From assembly GCA_029916745.1 (NCBI GenBank), contig JARXWK010000008.1, positions 1 through 64,000 of the forward strand: a stretch of DNA of 64,000 nt. The letters run 5' to 3'. Below are positions 26,628-36,018 of this stretch, piece by piece. How positions within the stretch are numbered: the stretch's first letter is position 1; each line of letters starts with the position of its first letter. The stretch is from Dysgonomonadaceae bacterium PH5-43 (GTDB lineage: Bacteria > Bacteroidota > Bacteroidia > Bacteroidales > Azobacteroidaceae). Below the pieces are notes generated by a model, which worked only from the letters and a program-made list of their open reading frames with translations, ran no database searches and was not told the DNA's origin. The position numbers and the translations under genes are program-made.

Positions 26628-27644
26628 ATGAGTGAAAAAGAAACAACAACCTCAGCGCCTAATGCTGAAAAGCTAAAGGCTCTAAAGGCTGCAATGGATA
26701 AAATAGAAAAGAGCTATGGTAAAGGGTCTATTATGAAAATGGGCGACAATGCCGTTGAAGAAGTATCGGTAATACCTACTGGCTCGGTATCTCTTAACGC
26801 TGCTCTTGGAGTTGGTGGCTACCCAAGAGGTAGAGTAATAGAAATTTACGGACCAGAATCGTCGGGTAAAACAACCCTTGCTATACACGCTATTGCCGAA
26901 GCTCAAAAAGCTGGTGGTATAGCTGCTTTTATTGATGCTGAACACGCTTTCGACCGCTTTTATGCAGAAAAACTTGGCGTAGATATAGAAAACCTTTGGA
27001 TATCTCAACCCGACTCTGGAGAACAAGCTTTAGAGATTGCAGAGCAACTAATCCGTTCGTCGGCTATAGATATTATAGTTATCGACTCGGTAGCTGCTTT
27101 AACTCCAAAAGCCGAACTCGAAGGAGATATGGGCGAATCTAAAATGGGTTTACAAGCTCGCTTAATGTCGCAAGCTTTAAGAAAACTTACGGCTGCTATA
27201 AATAAAACAAATACAACTTGTATCTTCATAAATCAGTTGCGCGATAAGATTGGCGTAATGTTTGGTAGTCCTGAAACAACTACAGGTGGTAATGCCTTGA
27301 AATTCTATTCTTCTGTTCGTTTAGATATAAGAAGAAGTTCTCCGATAAAAGATGGAGACGGTGTTATTGGTAACCAAACCAAGGTTAAGGTTGTTAAAAA
27401 CAAAGTAGCACCTCCTTTCCGCAAAGCCGAATTTGACATTATGTTTGGTGAAGGTATTTCTAAGATTGGAGAATTAGTTGATATAGGTTCTGAACTTGGA
27501 GTTATCAAAAAAAGTGGTAGCTGGTATAGCTACAACGAAACTAAATTAGCTCAAGGGCGAGAAGCTACTAAAGATGTTTTAAGAGAAAATCCTGAATTAG
27601 CCGAAGAAATAGAAGGACTAATAATGGAACAACTAAAAAAATAA
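26628..27644 (+). CDS. recA: Recombinase RecA
   Basis: RecA forms filaments on single-stranded DNA, drives homologous recombination and triggers the SOS response. The Walker A GPESSGKT, the [18 protein letters not shown] block and the [13 protein letters not shown] loop region are all present. The 338-aa length is typical, with a slightly short acidic C terminus. It is a single complete gene and a good phylogenetic marker for this contig. A strong hairpin lies 16 nt after the stop. Confidence 0.98.
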   Translation: MSEKETTTSAPNAEKLKALKAAMDKIEKSYGKGSIMKMGDNAVEEVSVIPTGSVSLNAALGVGGYPRGRVIEIYGPESSGKTTLAIHAIAEAQKAGGIAAFIDAEHAFDRFYAEKLGVDIENLWISQPDSGEQALEIAEQLIRSSAIDIIVIDSVAALTPKAELEGDMGESKMGLQARLMSQALRKLTAAINKTNTTCIFINQLRDKIGVMFGSPETTTGGNALKFYSSVRLDIRRSSPIKDGDGVIGNQTKVKVVKNKVAPPFRKAEFDIMFGEGISKIGELVDIGSELGVIKKSGSWYSYNETKLAQGREATKDVLRENPELAEEIEGLIMEQLKK

Positions 27645-27660
27645 TTCTTTATAATAAAAC

Positions 27661-27693
27661 GTTTGTATCAGCTAACTATTAGCTGATACAAAC
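27661..27693. terminator. Perfect 15-bp hairpin after recA
   Basis: GTTTGTATCAGCTAA and TTAGCTGATACAAAC pair perfectly around a 3-nt loop. There is no T run on the plus-strand side, so it may terminate weakly, protect the recA mRNA 3' end, or bind a protein. Confidence 0.55.
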
Positions 27694-27749
27694 AATAATT
27701 ACCAACACCAAAAAGCTACACGATAAACTCATACTAATTCAGCTAAAAG

Positions 27750-29963
27750 ATGACAAAACAAGAAATAAATAAATATACTGAGGATATTAACCGTCTGATA
27801 GAAAATAGAAATTTAGCTCAAGCATTTAGTCTTCTTTATTCGATTTTATCTAATTTACAAAACTGGCAATTACAAGATAGGCTTTATTCGCTCGAAAGCA
27901 CTTATAAGACAATGCTAAATTACTACGTCAAAGGTGCAGAAGATTCGGAAAGAGATAAGGTTTATTCTGATATTATTCAATCTTTATATGTTATTGCCGA
28001 TCAAGTTATATTTCAAGCAAAAACAACCTACTACAATTCTCTTTTTTATGACAAAAGAAGAATTAATAAACTTTACTACAAAGAAAACAAAGACCAAGTA
28101 TATGCCGCCCTCGAAGATATAGAAGGTAAAATTGCTCTACTTAGTTTATTAGATAATAATGAGCAAAATGATAAGCTGAAAGAAATTGAGAAACAAAAAG
28201 AAATAATATCGCAAAACGTATTTAACAATATTTGGCTTAGCGATATATGGAATAGTAGCGACAAAGAAAATTGGATTAATATTATTAACGACCAATTAAG
28301 TTTCAACGATTTATCGTGCTTAATAATAACCGCCACTACTCTTAACCTTATGGAAGTATTCGACGAAAACAAAGCTCTATTATTGTTTTCGTTTGCTTCT
28401 GACGAAAACGACGACATTCGCGAACGTGCTATCGTGGGCATTATACTATTCTTGCGAAAATACAATAATCGTTTACATATATATCCTTCTTTAGGTGCTA
28501 AACTTAAACGAATAGCACAAGATGCTAAGTTTATTAATAGCATACGACATATAATTCTTCAATTTATTCTGAGTAAAGAAACTGAAAAGATAACCAAGAA
28601 GATTAACGATGAACTTCTTCCTGAAGTGATGAAGATGAAAAATAACAATCCTAAATCGGGAGATATATTTAACATCGAAGACTTTAAGATTGATGATATA
28701 GAAGATAAAAACCCCGAATGGAGAAACATTATTGAAGAATCGGGAATACAAGATAAATTACAAGAACTATCGGAGCTACAACTTGAAGGAGCTGATATTA
28801 TGCACTCTTCTTTCGCTCACCTTAAAAGTTTTCCATTCTTTAACGAGGTTACTAACTGGTTCAAACCTTTCAGTACTCCTATTGATGCTATTGGAGATAA
28901 AGCTTTAACAAACTTATCCGAAATTATAAAAGCATCTACTATGCTTTGTAATTCCGATAAGTATTCTTTTTTTATGAGTCTTTCGCAAATGCCAGAAAGC
29001 TATAGATCTATGATGACTGGGCAACTAAACGCTGAAACTAATGCGATTAAAGAGGCTATGAGTGCCGAACTGAATATTGATTCTAAAAAAATAAATTATA
29101 AAACACGACAATACATTCAAGACTTATATCGATTCTTAAAAATACACCCAAAAAGAAAAGATTTTGAAGATATATTTGATGTTAGTCCCGAATTTTATAA
29201 AGTCCCCTCTATCTATAATCTTATTAATGACGATGAAGACTTATTGATAATAGGAGAATACTACTTCGACAAAAACTATTTTACTGAAGCTGCCGATATA
29301 TTCAATCATTTACTGGAAACAGAAATCAATAATGATGCTCTTTACCAGAAAAAAGGTTACTGTCTGCAAATGATGGGAAATATAGAAGATGCTTTAGAAG
29401 CGTATCAAAAAGCAGAATTAATAAACGCAAATAATACTTGGACTATAAAAAAACTTGCATTCTGTAACAAAGCTCTTAAGAGATACGATGATGCTTTATT
29501 TTATTACAAAAAAGTAGAAAAACTTAATCCTGATAATTTATCTATACAATTAAACATCGGGCATTGTTATTTCGAACTTAAAGATTATGAGCAAGCTCTA
29601 AAATATTACTTCAAAGTAGAGTACCTTTCAAACAATAAAGTTAAAGCTCAAAAAGCTATAGCTTGGGTTTCTTTTATGCTTGGTAAATATGAACAAGCAT
29701 CAAGTTATTACGACAAGATAGGTGATGATGCTAATTATATCGACTTCTTAAATAAAGGTCATATAAAATTAGCACAAAATAAAACAACTGAGGCAATTAA
29801 AAATTATCACTTGTCGTGGAGTATAAGTAACCTTTCGGCAGAAAACTTCTTAGAGGTTTTCAATAATGATGTGCCCGAACTTATTAAAGTCGGCATAAAA
29901 GAATACGAAATTCCCTTTATTATAGATAGTATATTATATGAACCTAAAATCGCTACTGATTAG
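27750..29963 (+). CDS. TPR-repeat protein (737 aa)
   Basis: This is a cytoplasmic, mostly helical protein with no signal peptide. The N-terminal ~480 residues are charged and helical without a recognised domain. From about 500 to 690 there are consecutive tetratricopeptide repeats (for example ALYQKKGYCLQMMGNIEDAL, KALKRYDDALFYYKKVEKL). TPRs mediate protein contacts; the partner is unknown. The end overlaps by 26 nt the start of the MltF-like gene, which implies joint translation and perhaps a cell-envelope role. Confidence 0.8.
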   Translation: MTKQEINKYTEDINRLIENRNLAQAFSLLYSILSNLQNWQLQDRLYSLESTYKTMLNYYVKGAEDSERDKVYSDIIQSLYVIADQVIFQAKTTYYNSLFYDKRRINKLYYKENKDQVYAALEDIEGKIALLSLLDNNEQNDKLKEIEKQKEIISQNVFNNIWLSDIWNSSDKENWINIINDQLSFNDLSCLIITATTLNLMEVFDENKALLLFSFASDENDDIRERAIVGIILFLRKYNNRLHIYPSLGAKLKRIAQDAKFINSIRHIILQFILSKETEKITKKINDELLPEVMKMKNNNPKSGDIFNIEDFKIDDIEDKNPEWRNIIEESGIQDKLQELSELQLEGADIMHSSFAHLKSFPFFNEVTNWFKPFSTPIDAIGDKALTNLSEIIKASTMLCNSDKYSFFMSLSQMPESYRSMMTGQLNAETNAIKEAMSAELNIDSKKINYKTRQYIQDLYRFLKIHPKRKDFEDIFDVSPEFYKVPSIYNLINDDEDLLIIGEYYFDKNYFTEAADIFNHLLETEINNDALYQKKGYCLQMMGNIEDALEAYQKAELINANNTWTIKKLAFCNKALKRYDDALFYYKKVEKLNPDNLSIQLNIGHCYFELKDYEQALKYYFKVEYLSNNKVKAQKAIAWVSFMLGKYEQASSYYDKIGDDANYIDFLNKGHIKLAQNKTTEAIKNYHLSWSISNLSAENFLEVFNNDVPELIKVGIKEYEIPFIIDSILYEPKIATD

Positions 29964-31323
29964 TCTGATTATAATTACTGCTTGTATCGTCTCGTGCAAT
30001 AAACAAACCACACAAGAAGATACTTCTTACGATTTTAATCAGATAAAAGAAAAAGGAGAATTAAACGTACTTACAATTCAAGGCTCTATGTCGTATTTCA
30101 TATACAAAGGAGAAGAAATGGGGTACGAATATGAATTAGTTAAAAACTTTGCCGACAAACATAATCTAAAACTGAATATTAAGGTAGCCGATAACGTTAC
30201 TAAGCTAAACAAAATGCTTATGGATAAAGAGGGCGACCTTATAGCATACAAAATCCCTGTTACAATAGAAGGTGCTGATAGTTTAACTTATACAGGAGAT
30301 GGAGTAATTACTCATCAAGTATTAGTGCAACGATCAAACAAAGGAGATAATTTAATTAAAGACGTTACTGAGCTTATCGGTAAAGATGTTTGGGTGATAA
30401 AAGATAGTAAATACTATCATCGACTAATGAATCTAAACGACGAATTAGGCGGTGGAATAAATATTAAAAGTATAGATAAAGATACTGTTACCGTAGAAGA
30501 TTTAATAGAAATGGTATCTAAAGGAATTATTGATTATACTATCAGTGAAAATGAAATGGCTCGCCTTAATAAAACCTACTTCAGAAATATAAATATATCG
30601 TTGGCTGTTAGCCACCCTCAGAAATCTTCTTGGGCTGTAAGAAATACTTCCCCTCTATTAGCAAACGAAATAAATCAATGGTTTGAAGAAACTCAAAAAA
30701 CACATCAACATAAAGCTCGTATAAAAAGATATTTTGAAATGAGTAAACTTCCCGGCGACGAACCTTTAGCTTTGCTTGCTCCGGGACAAATATCTCCTTA
30801 CGACGATTACTTCAAAAAATATGCTAAAGTAATTAATTGGGATTGGAAGTTACTTGCATCTATCTCTTTCCAAGAATCTAAGTTTCATTTAGATAGAGTT
30901 TCGTGGGCAGGAGCTACTGGCTTAATGGGGCTTATGCCTAAAACTGCAACAGCAATGGGTATATCTCCCGAAGAAGCTTATCTTCCCGAACCAAGCATTA
31001 AGGCTGCAACAGAACTAATAAGGAGATTAAATCGTTCATTCTCTCATATTGAAGATGAAAATGAACGTATTAATTTTATATTAGCTGCTTACAATGCTGG
31101 CTCTGGTCATATTTACGACGGACAAGCTCTTGCTCGTAAATACAACAAAGACCCTCACATCTGGAAAGATAATGTTGAAGAAATGCTAAAACTTAAACAT
31201 CTACCTGAATATTATAACGACTCTGTTGTAAAGCAAGGCTTCTTCAGAAGTAAAGAGACTATAAGTTACGTGCAAAACGTAATGGAAAGGTGGAAACACT
31301 ATAATGAATTAATAACTAAGTAA
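29938..31323 (+). CDS. mltF: MltF-like membrane-bound lytic transglycosylase
   Basis: This is an envelope lipoprotein that would cleave peptidoglycan between MurNAc and GlcNAc. The signal peptide ends in a lipobox, IVSC. Residues about 40-265 form a periplasmic solute-binding-like domain (SBP_bac_3 type). Residues about 290-450 form an SLT domain with the catalytic Glu in SFQESKF and the GATGLMGLMPKTA and AAYNAGSGH motifs. This domain order defines MltF. The protein has 461 aa, and the start lies inside the preceding TPR gene. Confidence 0.92.
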   Translation: MNLKSLLISLIIITACIVSCNKQTTQEDTSYDFNQIKEKGELNVLTIQGSMSYFIYKGEEMGYEYELVKNFADKHNLKLNIKVADNVTKLNKMLMDKEGDLIAYKIPVTIEGADSLTYTGDGVITHQVLVQRSNKGDNLIKDVTELIGKDVWVIKDSKYYHRLMNLNDELGGGINIKSIDKDTVTVEDLIEMVSKGIIDYTISENEMARLNKTYFRNINISLAVSHPQKSSWAVRNTSPLLANEINQWFEETQKTHQHKARIKRYFEMSKLPGDEPLALLAPGQISPYDDYFKKYAKVINWDWKLLASISFQESKFHLDRVSWAGATGLMGLMPKTATAMGISPEEAYLPEPSIKAATELIRRLNRSFSHIEDENERINFILAAYNAGSGHIYDGQALARKYNKDPHIWKDNVEEMLKLKHLPEYYNDSVVKQGFFRSKETISYVQNVMERWKHYNELITK

Positions 31324-31331
31324 AACAAATT

Positions 31332-32300
31332 ATGATAAAATGGGGACTTATTGGGTGTGGTAATGTTTGCGAAGTTAAAAGCGGACCAGCCTTTTATAAA
31401 TGCGATGGCTCGTCGTTAGTAGCAGTTATGTGCCGTACCGAAGTTAAAGCAAAGGATTTTGCAAAACGACATAATGTTTCTAAATATTACACCGATGCAG
31501 ATGCTCTAATCAACGATCCAGAAGTAGACATTGTTTATGTTGCAACACCACCTGATAGTCACGCCGAATTAGCTATAAAAACTATGAAAGCAGGTAAACC
31601 TGTTTATGTAGAAAAACCTATGGCTACAACCTACGAAGAGTGTAAGCTAATGATAGAAGCTTCGAAGAAATACAACCAAAAGTTATTTGTAGCATATTAC
31701 AGACGACGCTTACCTTATTTCCTAAAAATAAAAGAAATATTAGACAGCGGCGTAATAGGAAAAGTACAAGTAGTGAAAGGGGAATATTTCCGTCAGCCCT
31801 CTCCTTCCGACTTAAAGAAAGAAACGCAAAACTGGAGACTAAATAAATCTGTTTCAGGAGGAGGATATATTTACGATGTAGGTTCGCATACCATTGATAT
31901 TTTAATGTTCTTATTAGGAAACATAGTACACGCCAAAGGTATAACAACTAATGTTAGTGGTTTGTATGAAGTAGAAGATACAGTAAGTGCTTCATTTCTG
32001 TTTGAGTCTGGAGCTGTAGGCTCTGCTATTTGGTCTTACGCATCTTCGGCATTACAACAAAGAAAAGACATTTTAGTTATTATAGGAGAAAAAGGCAGCA
32101 TAGAATTTTCCACTTTCGCCTTCACAGATATAATACTTAAAACAGAAAACAACGAAGAAACATTTGATATTTCTCCGCCTCAGCATATTCAATCACATTT
32201 AATTCAAAGCATTATCGACGAATTAAACAACAAAGGCAAAGCTCCATCAACAGGAGAAACGGCTGCTTTAACAAACAAAATTATAGAGGAGATTATTTAA
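31332..32300 (+). CDS. Gfo/Idh/MocA-family oxidoreductase
   Basis: This is an NAD(P)-dependent sugar or cyclitol dehydrogenase. The N-terminal GLIGCGNV Rossmann motif, EKPMATT and the GSHTIDI region are those of the family. The length is 322 aa. The substrate is not predictable from sequence. It follows mltF by 8 nt and is probably in the same transcript, ended by the hairpin at 32395. Confidence 0.9.
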   Translation: MIKWGLIGCGNVCEVKSGPAFYKCDGSSLVAVMCRTEVKAKDFAKRHNVSKYYTDADALINDPEVDIVYVATPPDSHAELAIKTMKAGKPVYVEKPMATTYEECKLMIEASKKYNQKLFVAYYRRRLPYFLKIKEILDSGVIGKVQVVKGEYFRQPSPSDLKKETQNWRLNKSVSGGGYIYDVGSHTIDILMFLLGNIVHAKGITTNVSGLYEVEDTVSASFLFESGAVGSAIWSYASSALQQRKDILVIIGEKGSIEFSTFAFTDIILKTENNEETFDISPPQHIQSHLIQSIIDELNNKGKAPSTGETAALTNKIIEEII

Positions 32301-32394
32301 AGTCTTGCTAATCTTCTATAGGGGGGGGGAAGTCTTTAACAACCATTTCCATGCAGGAAGAACATTAATTTGTTTGTCGGAGTGTGAGATTATC

Positions 32395-32446
32395 TTTCCT
32401 CTTTTTTAGGACAAAAACATAGATTTGTTTCCTAAAAAAGAGGAAA
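32395..32446 (+). terminator. Long stem-loop terminator
   Basis: TTTCCTCTTTTTTAGG pairs perfectly with CCTAAAAAAGAGGAAA around about 20 nt that can pair further (ACAAA/TTTGT). It is followed by ATTTTTG. It ends the mltF operon; the T-rich left arm may also work on the other strand. Confidence 0.7.
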
Positions 32447-32453
32447 CTTAATT

Positions 32454-32484
32454 TTTGACAAATTAATTAATTGGACTATATTTG
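32454..32484 (+). promoter_or_regulatory. Promoter of the 32508 ATPase gene
   Basis: TTTG (32454-32457), exactly 19 nt, then TATATTTG (32477-32484). This is the clearest Bacteroidota housekeeping promoter in the window. The start codon is 24 nt downstream. Confidence 0.75.
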
Positions 32485-32507
32485 TAAAATACGAATTTAA
32501 GCTCATT

Positions 32508-33254
32508 ATGTTTTTACCGATTAAAGAAATACGATTAAAGGAAAATTGTCTTATAGATGATAAGGTTTACCCATTTAATATTCCTGTAATAAAAAAATTC
32601 AAACAGATAAAGTTTGAAGAACCTGTAACATTTATAATCGGTGAAAATGGTTCTGGAAAATCCACCTTGATAGAGGCGTTTGCTATTCTATGCGGTTTTA
32701 ATCCCGAAGGAGGTTCTCGCAATCTCAACTTTACAACAATGGCTTCACACTCAAAACTTCACGAATATTTGAGAGTTGCCAGATCGCATATTAGAGAAAA
32801 GAATGGTTATTTTTTGAGAGCTGAAACATATTACAATGTAGCCACCGAAATCGAAAATTTAGATAAGGAAGGTGGTAGTGGTCCTCCAATAAAAGACTCT
32901 TATGGAGGTAAATCACTACACGAACAATCGCATGGTGAAAGTTTTTGGGCATTACTAAAACACAGATTATCGGGCGATGGATTGTATATTTTTGATGAGC
33001 CAGAGGCTGCTCTTTCTCCAATGCGCTTACTAAGCTTGCTTGTTCGTATTGATGATTTGGTAAAGCAAAACTCTCAATTTATTATTAGCACTCACTCTCC
33101 TATTCTTTTGATGTATCCAAATGCAATTATTTATGAAATAGAAAATGGAGAATTAAAACCAACAAAATTACAAGACACTCAACATTATGCAATAACAAAA
33201 TATTGTATGCAAAATCCAGATAAAATGCTTAACGAACTTGGAATAATAAAGTAA
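32508..33254 (+). CDS. AAA/ABC-type ATPase of the COG3910 kind
   Basis: This 248-aa cytoplasmic ATPase has Walker A GENGSGKS, a LHEQSHGESF signature-like segment, Walker B LYIFDEPEAAL and the H-loop STHSPIL. These fit small stand-alone predicted ATPases related to ABC/SMC proteins. It forms a single-gene transcript with its own promoter and terminator. The role is unknown; DNA repair or defence are possible but not shown. Confidence 0.85.
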   Translation: MFLPIKEIRLKENCLIDDKVYPFNIPVIKKFKQIKFEEPVTFIIGENGSGKSTLIEAFAILCGFNPEGGSRNLNFTTMASHSKLHEYLRVARSHIREKNGYFLRAETYYNVATEIENLDKEGGSGPPIKDSYGGKSLHEQSHGESFWALLKHRLSGDGLYIFDEPEAALSPMRLLSLLVRIDDLVKQNSQFIISTHSPILLMYPNAIIYEIENGELKPTKLQDTQHYAITKYCMQNPDKMLNELGIIK

Positions 33255-33256
33255 GC

Positions 33257-33297
33257 TATTAATCAAACAATAGCTGTTGGTTGATTAATAAAAAAAA
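33257..33297 (+). terminator. Terminator of the ATPase gene
   Basis: TATTAATCAA pairs with TTGATTAATA, with additional pairs in CAACA/TGTTGG. It is followed by an A run on the plus strand, so the best U tract is on the opposite strand; it may work in either direction. Confidence 0.5.
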
Positions 33298-33320
33298 CAT
33301 AGTGCGGTTTCAATTTTTCT

Positions 33321-33430
33321 CACTGAGTTTTCTTTTGCAACACACTGAGACTCGAGACAAAACTCAGTCAGTTTTTTTTGTAACACAGTACGATTTGTCG
33401 TGCCACACACCGAGAAAGCTAACAACTGAT
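33321..33430. repeat. 22-bp tandem array of CACTGAG units
   Basis: CACTGAG or variants start at 33321, 33343, 33365, 33386 and 33408, a 21-22 bp period. The bases between them differ from unit to unit. Beyond the array, up to 33646, the gap holds an R1-like fragment and AT-rich DNA without a gene I can support. Confidence 0.6.
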
Positions 33431-33525
33431 AAAAGTTGACGCTAAGCGTTGTAAAAATCAAAAATCCCTGATTTCATTGGTGTTTTTCAACTTTTATCTT
33501 GTGCTTTAGCACACTCCCCAGGTAG
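33431..33525. repeat. Diverged R1-like fragment
   Basis: ATAAAAGTTGA with GCTAAGCG on one side and TCAACTTTTATCTTGTGC with TTTAGCAC on the other form an imperfect inverted pair of R1 tails about 50 nt apart. Identity to other copies is low. Confidence 0.45.
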
Positions 33526-33646
33526 TTTTATTTTTGCACCCTTCACATCTTGTAACTTATTGAACAGTAAATGAAAAGTGTGAAGGCAAGCCATTTTAGC
33601 TGTTTTTATGCTTCTGTAACGAACTGAGCAGCAATAGGAAAGCGTA

Positions 33647-33668
33647 AAGGCAGGCTTTCACCTGCCTT
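33647..33668 (-). terminator. Terminator of the DegT-type gene
   Basis: AAGGCAGG and CCTGCCTT pair around a 6-nt loop, 7 nt beyond the stop of the minus-strand gene. On that strand it is followed by a T-rich stretch. Confidence 0.6.
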
Positions 33669-33674
33669 CACAGC

Positions 33675-34817
33675 TCAATTTTTTAATGTAGCTTTGATTA
33701 CCTCTACAACTTTTGCTAAATCGTCTTCCGTTAGAATTGAACCCGAAGGTAAGCATAGTCCGTCATCGAACAGTTTTTCGCTTGTTCCATCTCCATAGAA
33801 AGGAGCATCAGCAAAAACTGGTTGTAAGTGCATAGGTTTCCATAATGGACGCGACTCTATATTTGCAGCATCTAAAGCCAAACGAATGTCTTCTCGTGTA
33901 ACTCCTCCTGTTTGTGTTGGATCTACTAAAATAGATGTCAACCAATAGTTTGAATAATAATCGGCATTAGGTTCTGTTTGTAGTGTAATACCTTTTACAC
34001 CTGATAAATGCTTACGGTAATATTCGTTGTGTTTACGTCTTTGTAATACTCTATCGGCTAATACAAGCATTTGTCCACGACCAATACCTGCACATATATT
34101 ACTCATTCTATAGTTATATCCTATTTCGGTGTGTTGATAATGAGGAGCATTATCTCTGGCTTGTGTTGCATAAAACATTGTTTTGTTTTTCTGTTCTTGA
34201 GTAGAACATACTAAAGCACCACCTCCCGATGTTGTTATCATTTTATTTCCATTAAATGACAAACAAGCAAACTCACCAAAAGTACCACATTTGCGTCCTT
34301 TAATTGCTGAGCCTAAGGCTTCTGCGGCATCTTCAAGAACTGGGATTTCGTATTTGTTTGCAATATCCATTATCTCGTCCATTTTAGATGGCATTCCATA
34401 AAGATGGACGGGAATAATAGCTTTAGGTTTCTTTCCTGTTTTTGCTATACGGTCTTTAATAGCTTCCTCTAAAAACTTTGGAGAAAGATTCCAAGTATCA
34501 GCTTCACTATCAACAAATACCGGTTTTGCTCCCAAATAGGTTATCGGATTTGCCGATGCTGCAAATGTAAATGACTGACAAATTACTTCATCGCCATATC
34601 CTACTCCTAATTGAACAAGAGCTAAGTGTATAGCTGCCGTGCCAGCACTTAAGGCTACCACCTTTTTATCTCCCCCTAAGTAAGATTCTAAATCTTGCTC
34701 AAAACCATTAACATTAGGTCCTAAAGGAACTACCCAATTAGTATCAAATGCTTGTTGTATAAATTCTTGCTCACGTCCTCCCATGTGTGCAAGAGAAAGC
34801 CAAATACGTTTATCCAT
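33675..34817 (-). CDS. DegT/DnrJ/EryC1/StrS sugar aminotransferase
   Basis: This is a PLP-dependent aminotransferase that puts an amino group on a nucleotide-linked keto sugar for glycan or glycoprotein synthesis. The lysine for PLP is in SFNGNKMITTSGGG, preceded by EDAAEALGS. I chose the ATG at 34817 (MDKRIWLSLAHMGG) because related proteins begin there; an upstream ATG at 34838 is in frame. It is then 380 aa. PglE-like enzymes of this form make diamino sugars, but no other sugar-biosynthesis gene is next to it. GldB lies upstream on the same strand. Confidence 0.9.
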   Translation of the reverse strand: MDKRIWLSLAHMGGREQEFIQQAFDTNWVVPLGPNVNGFEQDLESYLGGDKKVVALSAGTAAIHLALVQLGVGYGDEVICQSFTFAASANPITYLGAKPVFVDSEADTWNLSPKFLEEAIKDRIAKTGKKPKAIIPVHLYGMPSKMDEIMDIANKYEIPVLEDAAEALGSAIKGRKCGTFGEFACLSFNGNKMITTSGGGALVCSTQEQKNKTMFYATQARDNAPHYQHTEIGYNYRMSNICAGIGRGQMLVLADRVLQRRKHNEYYRKHLSGVKGITLQTEPNADYYSNYWLTSILVDPTQTGGVTREDIRLALDAANIESRPLWKPMHLQPVFADAPFYGDGTSEKLFDDGLCLPSGSILTEDDLAKVVEVIKATLKN

Positions 34818-34868
34818 TATTTTAATATTTAATAGCAAACCACATACTCTATTGTTTTTATGGTTTAC

Positions 34869-35864
34869 TTACGGTTTATACTTAGATTGTTTCAATATTT
34901 CTTTATAATCTTCATTCCTCACAAAGTCTATCATAGAAATCTTAGGATTATGTTTCATATATGCTTCCACAATTCTAAAACCTACCCAAACTCCCACTCT
35001 ACCAGGAGATTCAGAATGCAAAGGTAATGTATAAGGTGCAGTTTTCAAATATTGTTGAGTTATTTTATAATTAGTAGTATAAAGATGTTGATTTTCTAAG
35101 ATAGACTTCCAGATTTCCGACTCATTAGACATACACCAATTATACTGTTCTTCATCGTAAGCCACATATTCCCAAGTATTTCTTTCGGGAAGTAGAACCG
35201 ATAATATATATCTTAGTTTGCCTTCATAAATCATATTATCCAGCAACACATCATTATTATCAATAGTGATTGGTAAATTCGCCATTAAAAAGCCCAACAA
35301 ATAGTCGGGAACAATTCTATCGGGCGACATTAACTGTCGTTGATATGCTGGGAAGTAATTTTGATAAAAAGGATAATCTGCCCCCATATATTTATCGGCA
35401 GAAATAGAAAGAATGTCGTCTGTAACAATAACATTATGCCTTAGACCTGAAATATGCATATAAACTTTAGGTTGCTTGAAGTTAGGAAACAATTCAAACA
35501 ATTTAGTTAAGCCAATACTTAGTTCTTTATTTATAGAATCTATATTTTCAAACTTAACCAACTCGTCTTTATATATCGACATTAAAGAAGAATCGGAAAA
35601 GCAAGCCCTTAAATTAGAAATAAATTTATCAGAATTAGGGTCTCCTATTCTCAATACATTCTCTCCATATTCTTTTAAGAACGTTTCATAATCGGTTGTA
35701 AAATCAGGATAAGCTTCTGGATTAATTAAATAATTGTATAAATCTCTATCAAAACGATTTATTTCGTAGTTGTTGCTATAATCTTTATTGCTCGAACAGT
35801 TAGAAGCTAACACTACAAATATAAATAAATACAAGATTCTAATGTTTTTTCCAAGATAATTCAT
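34869..35864 (-). CDS. gldB: Gliding motility/T9SS-associated lipoprotein GldB
   Basis: This is an envelope lipoprotein of the GldB family, required in gliding Bacteroidota and conserved in many T9SS bacteria. The signal peptide ends at a lipobox-type Cys (VLASNC, Cys about 23). FDRDLYNYLINP, YMGADYPFY and the late SPGRVGVWVGFRIVEAYM block are those I associate with GldB. At 331 aa the length is right. It is separate from the gldKLMN operon at 59-64 kb, as is common. Confidence 0.85.
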   Translation of the reverse strand: MNYLGKNIRILYLFIFVVLASNCSSNKDYSNNYEINRFDRDLYNYLINPEAYPDFTTDYETFLKEYGENVLRIGDPNSDKFISNLRACFSDSSLMSIYKDELVKFENIDSINKELSIGLTKLFELFPNFKQPKVYMHISGLRHNVIVTDDILSISADKYMGADYPFYQNYFPAYQRQLMSPDRIVPDYLLGFLMANLPITIDNNDVLLDNMIYEGKLRYILSVLLPERNTWEYVAYDEEQYNWCMSNESEIWKSILENQHLYTTNYKITQQYLKTAPYTLPLHSESPGRVGVWVGFRIVEAYMKHNPKISMIDFVRNEDYKEILKQSKYKP

Positions 35865-35896
35865 AATGCTTAAATTGTTTTTAATCGTTATTTCTT

Positions 35897-35965
35897 AGAA
35901 ACTGTTTAAATTTTAGTTATTCTATGGTTTGATATTATTTTTCGTCTAAAATTTAAACAGTTTCT
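35897..35965. repeat. Perfect 20-bp inverted repeat between gldB and the sulfatase gene
   Basis: The 20-nt arms at 35897-35916 and 35946-35965 (starting AGAAACTGTT in each outward reading) are perfect reverse complements around 29 nt. This could be an extended hairpin in the leader of gldB or a small non-autonomous element. Confidence 0.65.
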
Positions 35966-35975
35966 TAAACTACAA

Positions 35976-36005
35976 CCCCTCTTAGTTAATAACAAAGAGG
36001 GGTTT
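35976..36005 (-). terminator. Terminator of the sulfatase gene
   Basis: ACCCCTCTT and AAGAGGGGT pair around about 11 nt, just past the sulfatase stop codon on the minus strand. Confidence 0.7.
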
Positions 36006-36018
36006 ATATGTTGAATTT

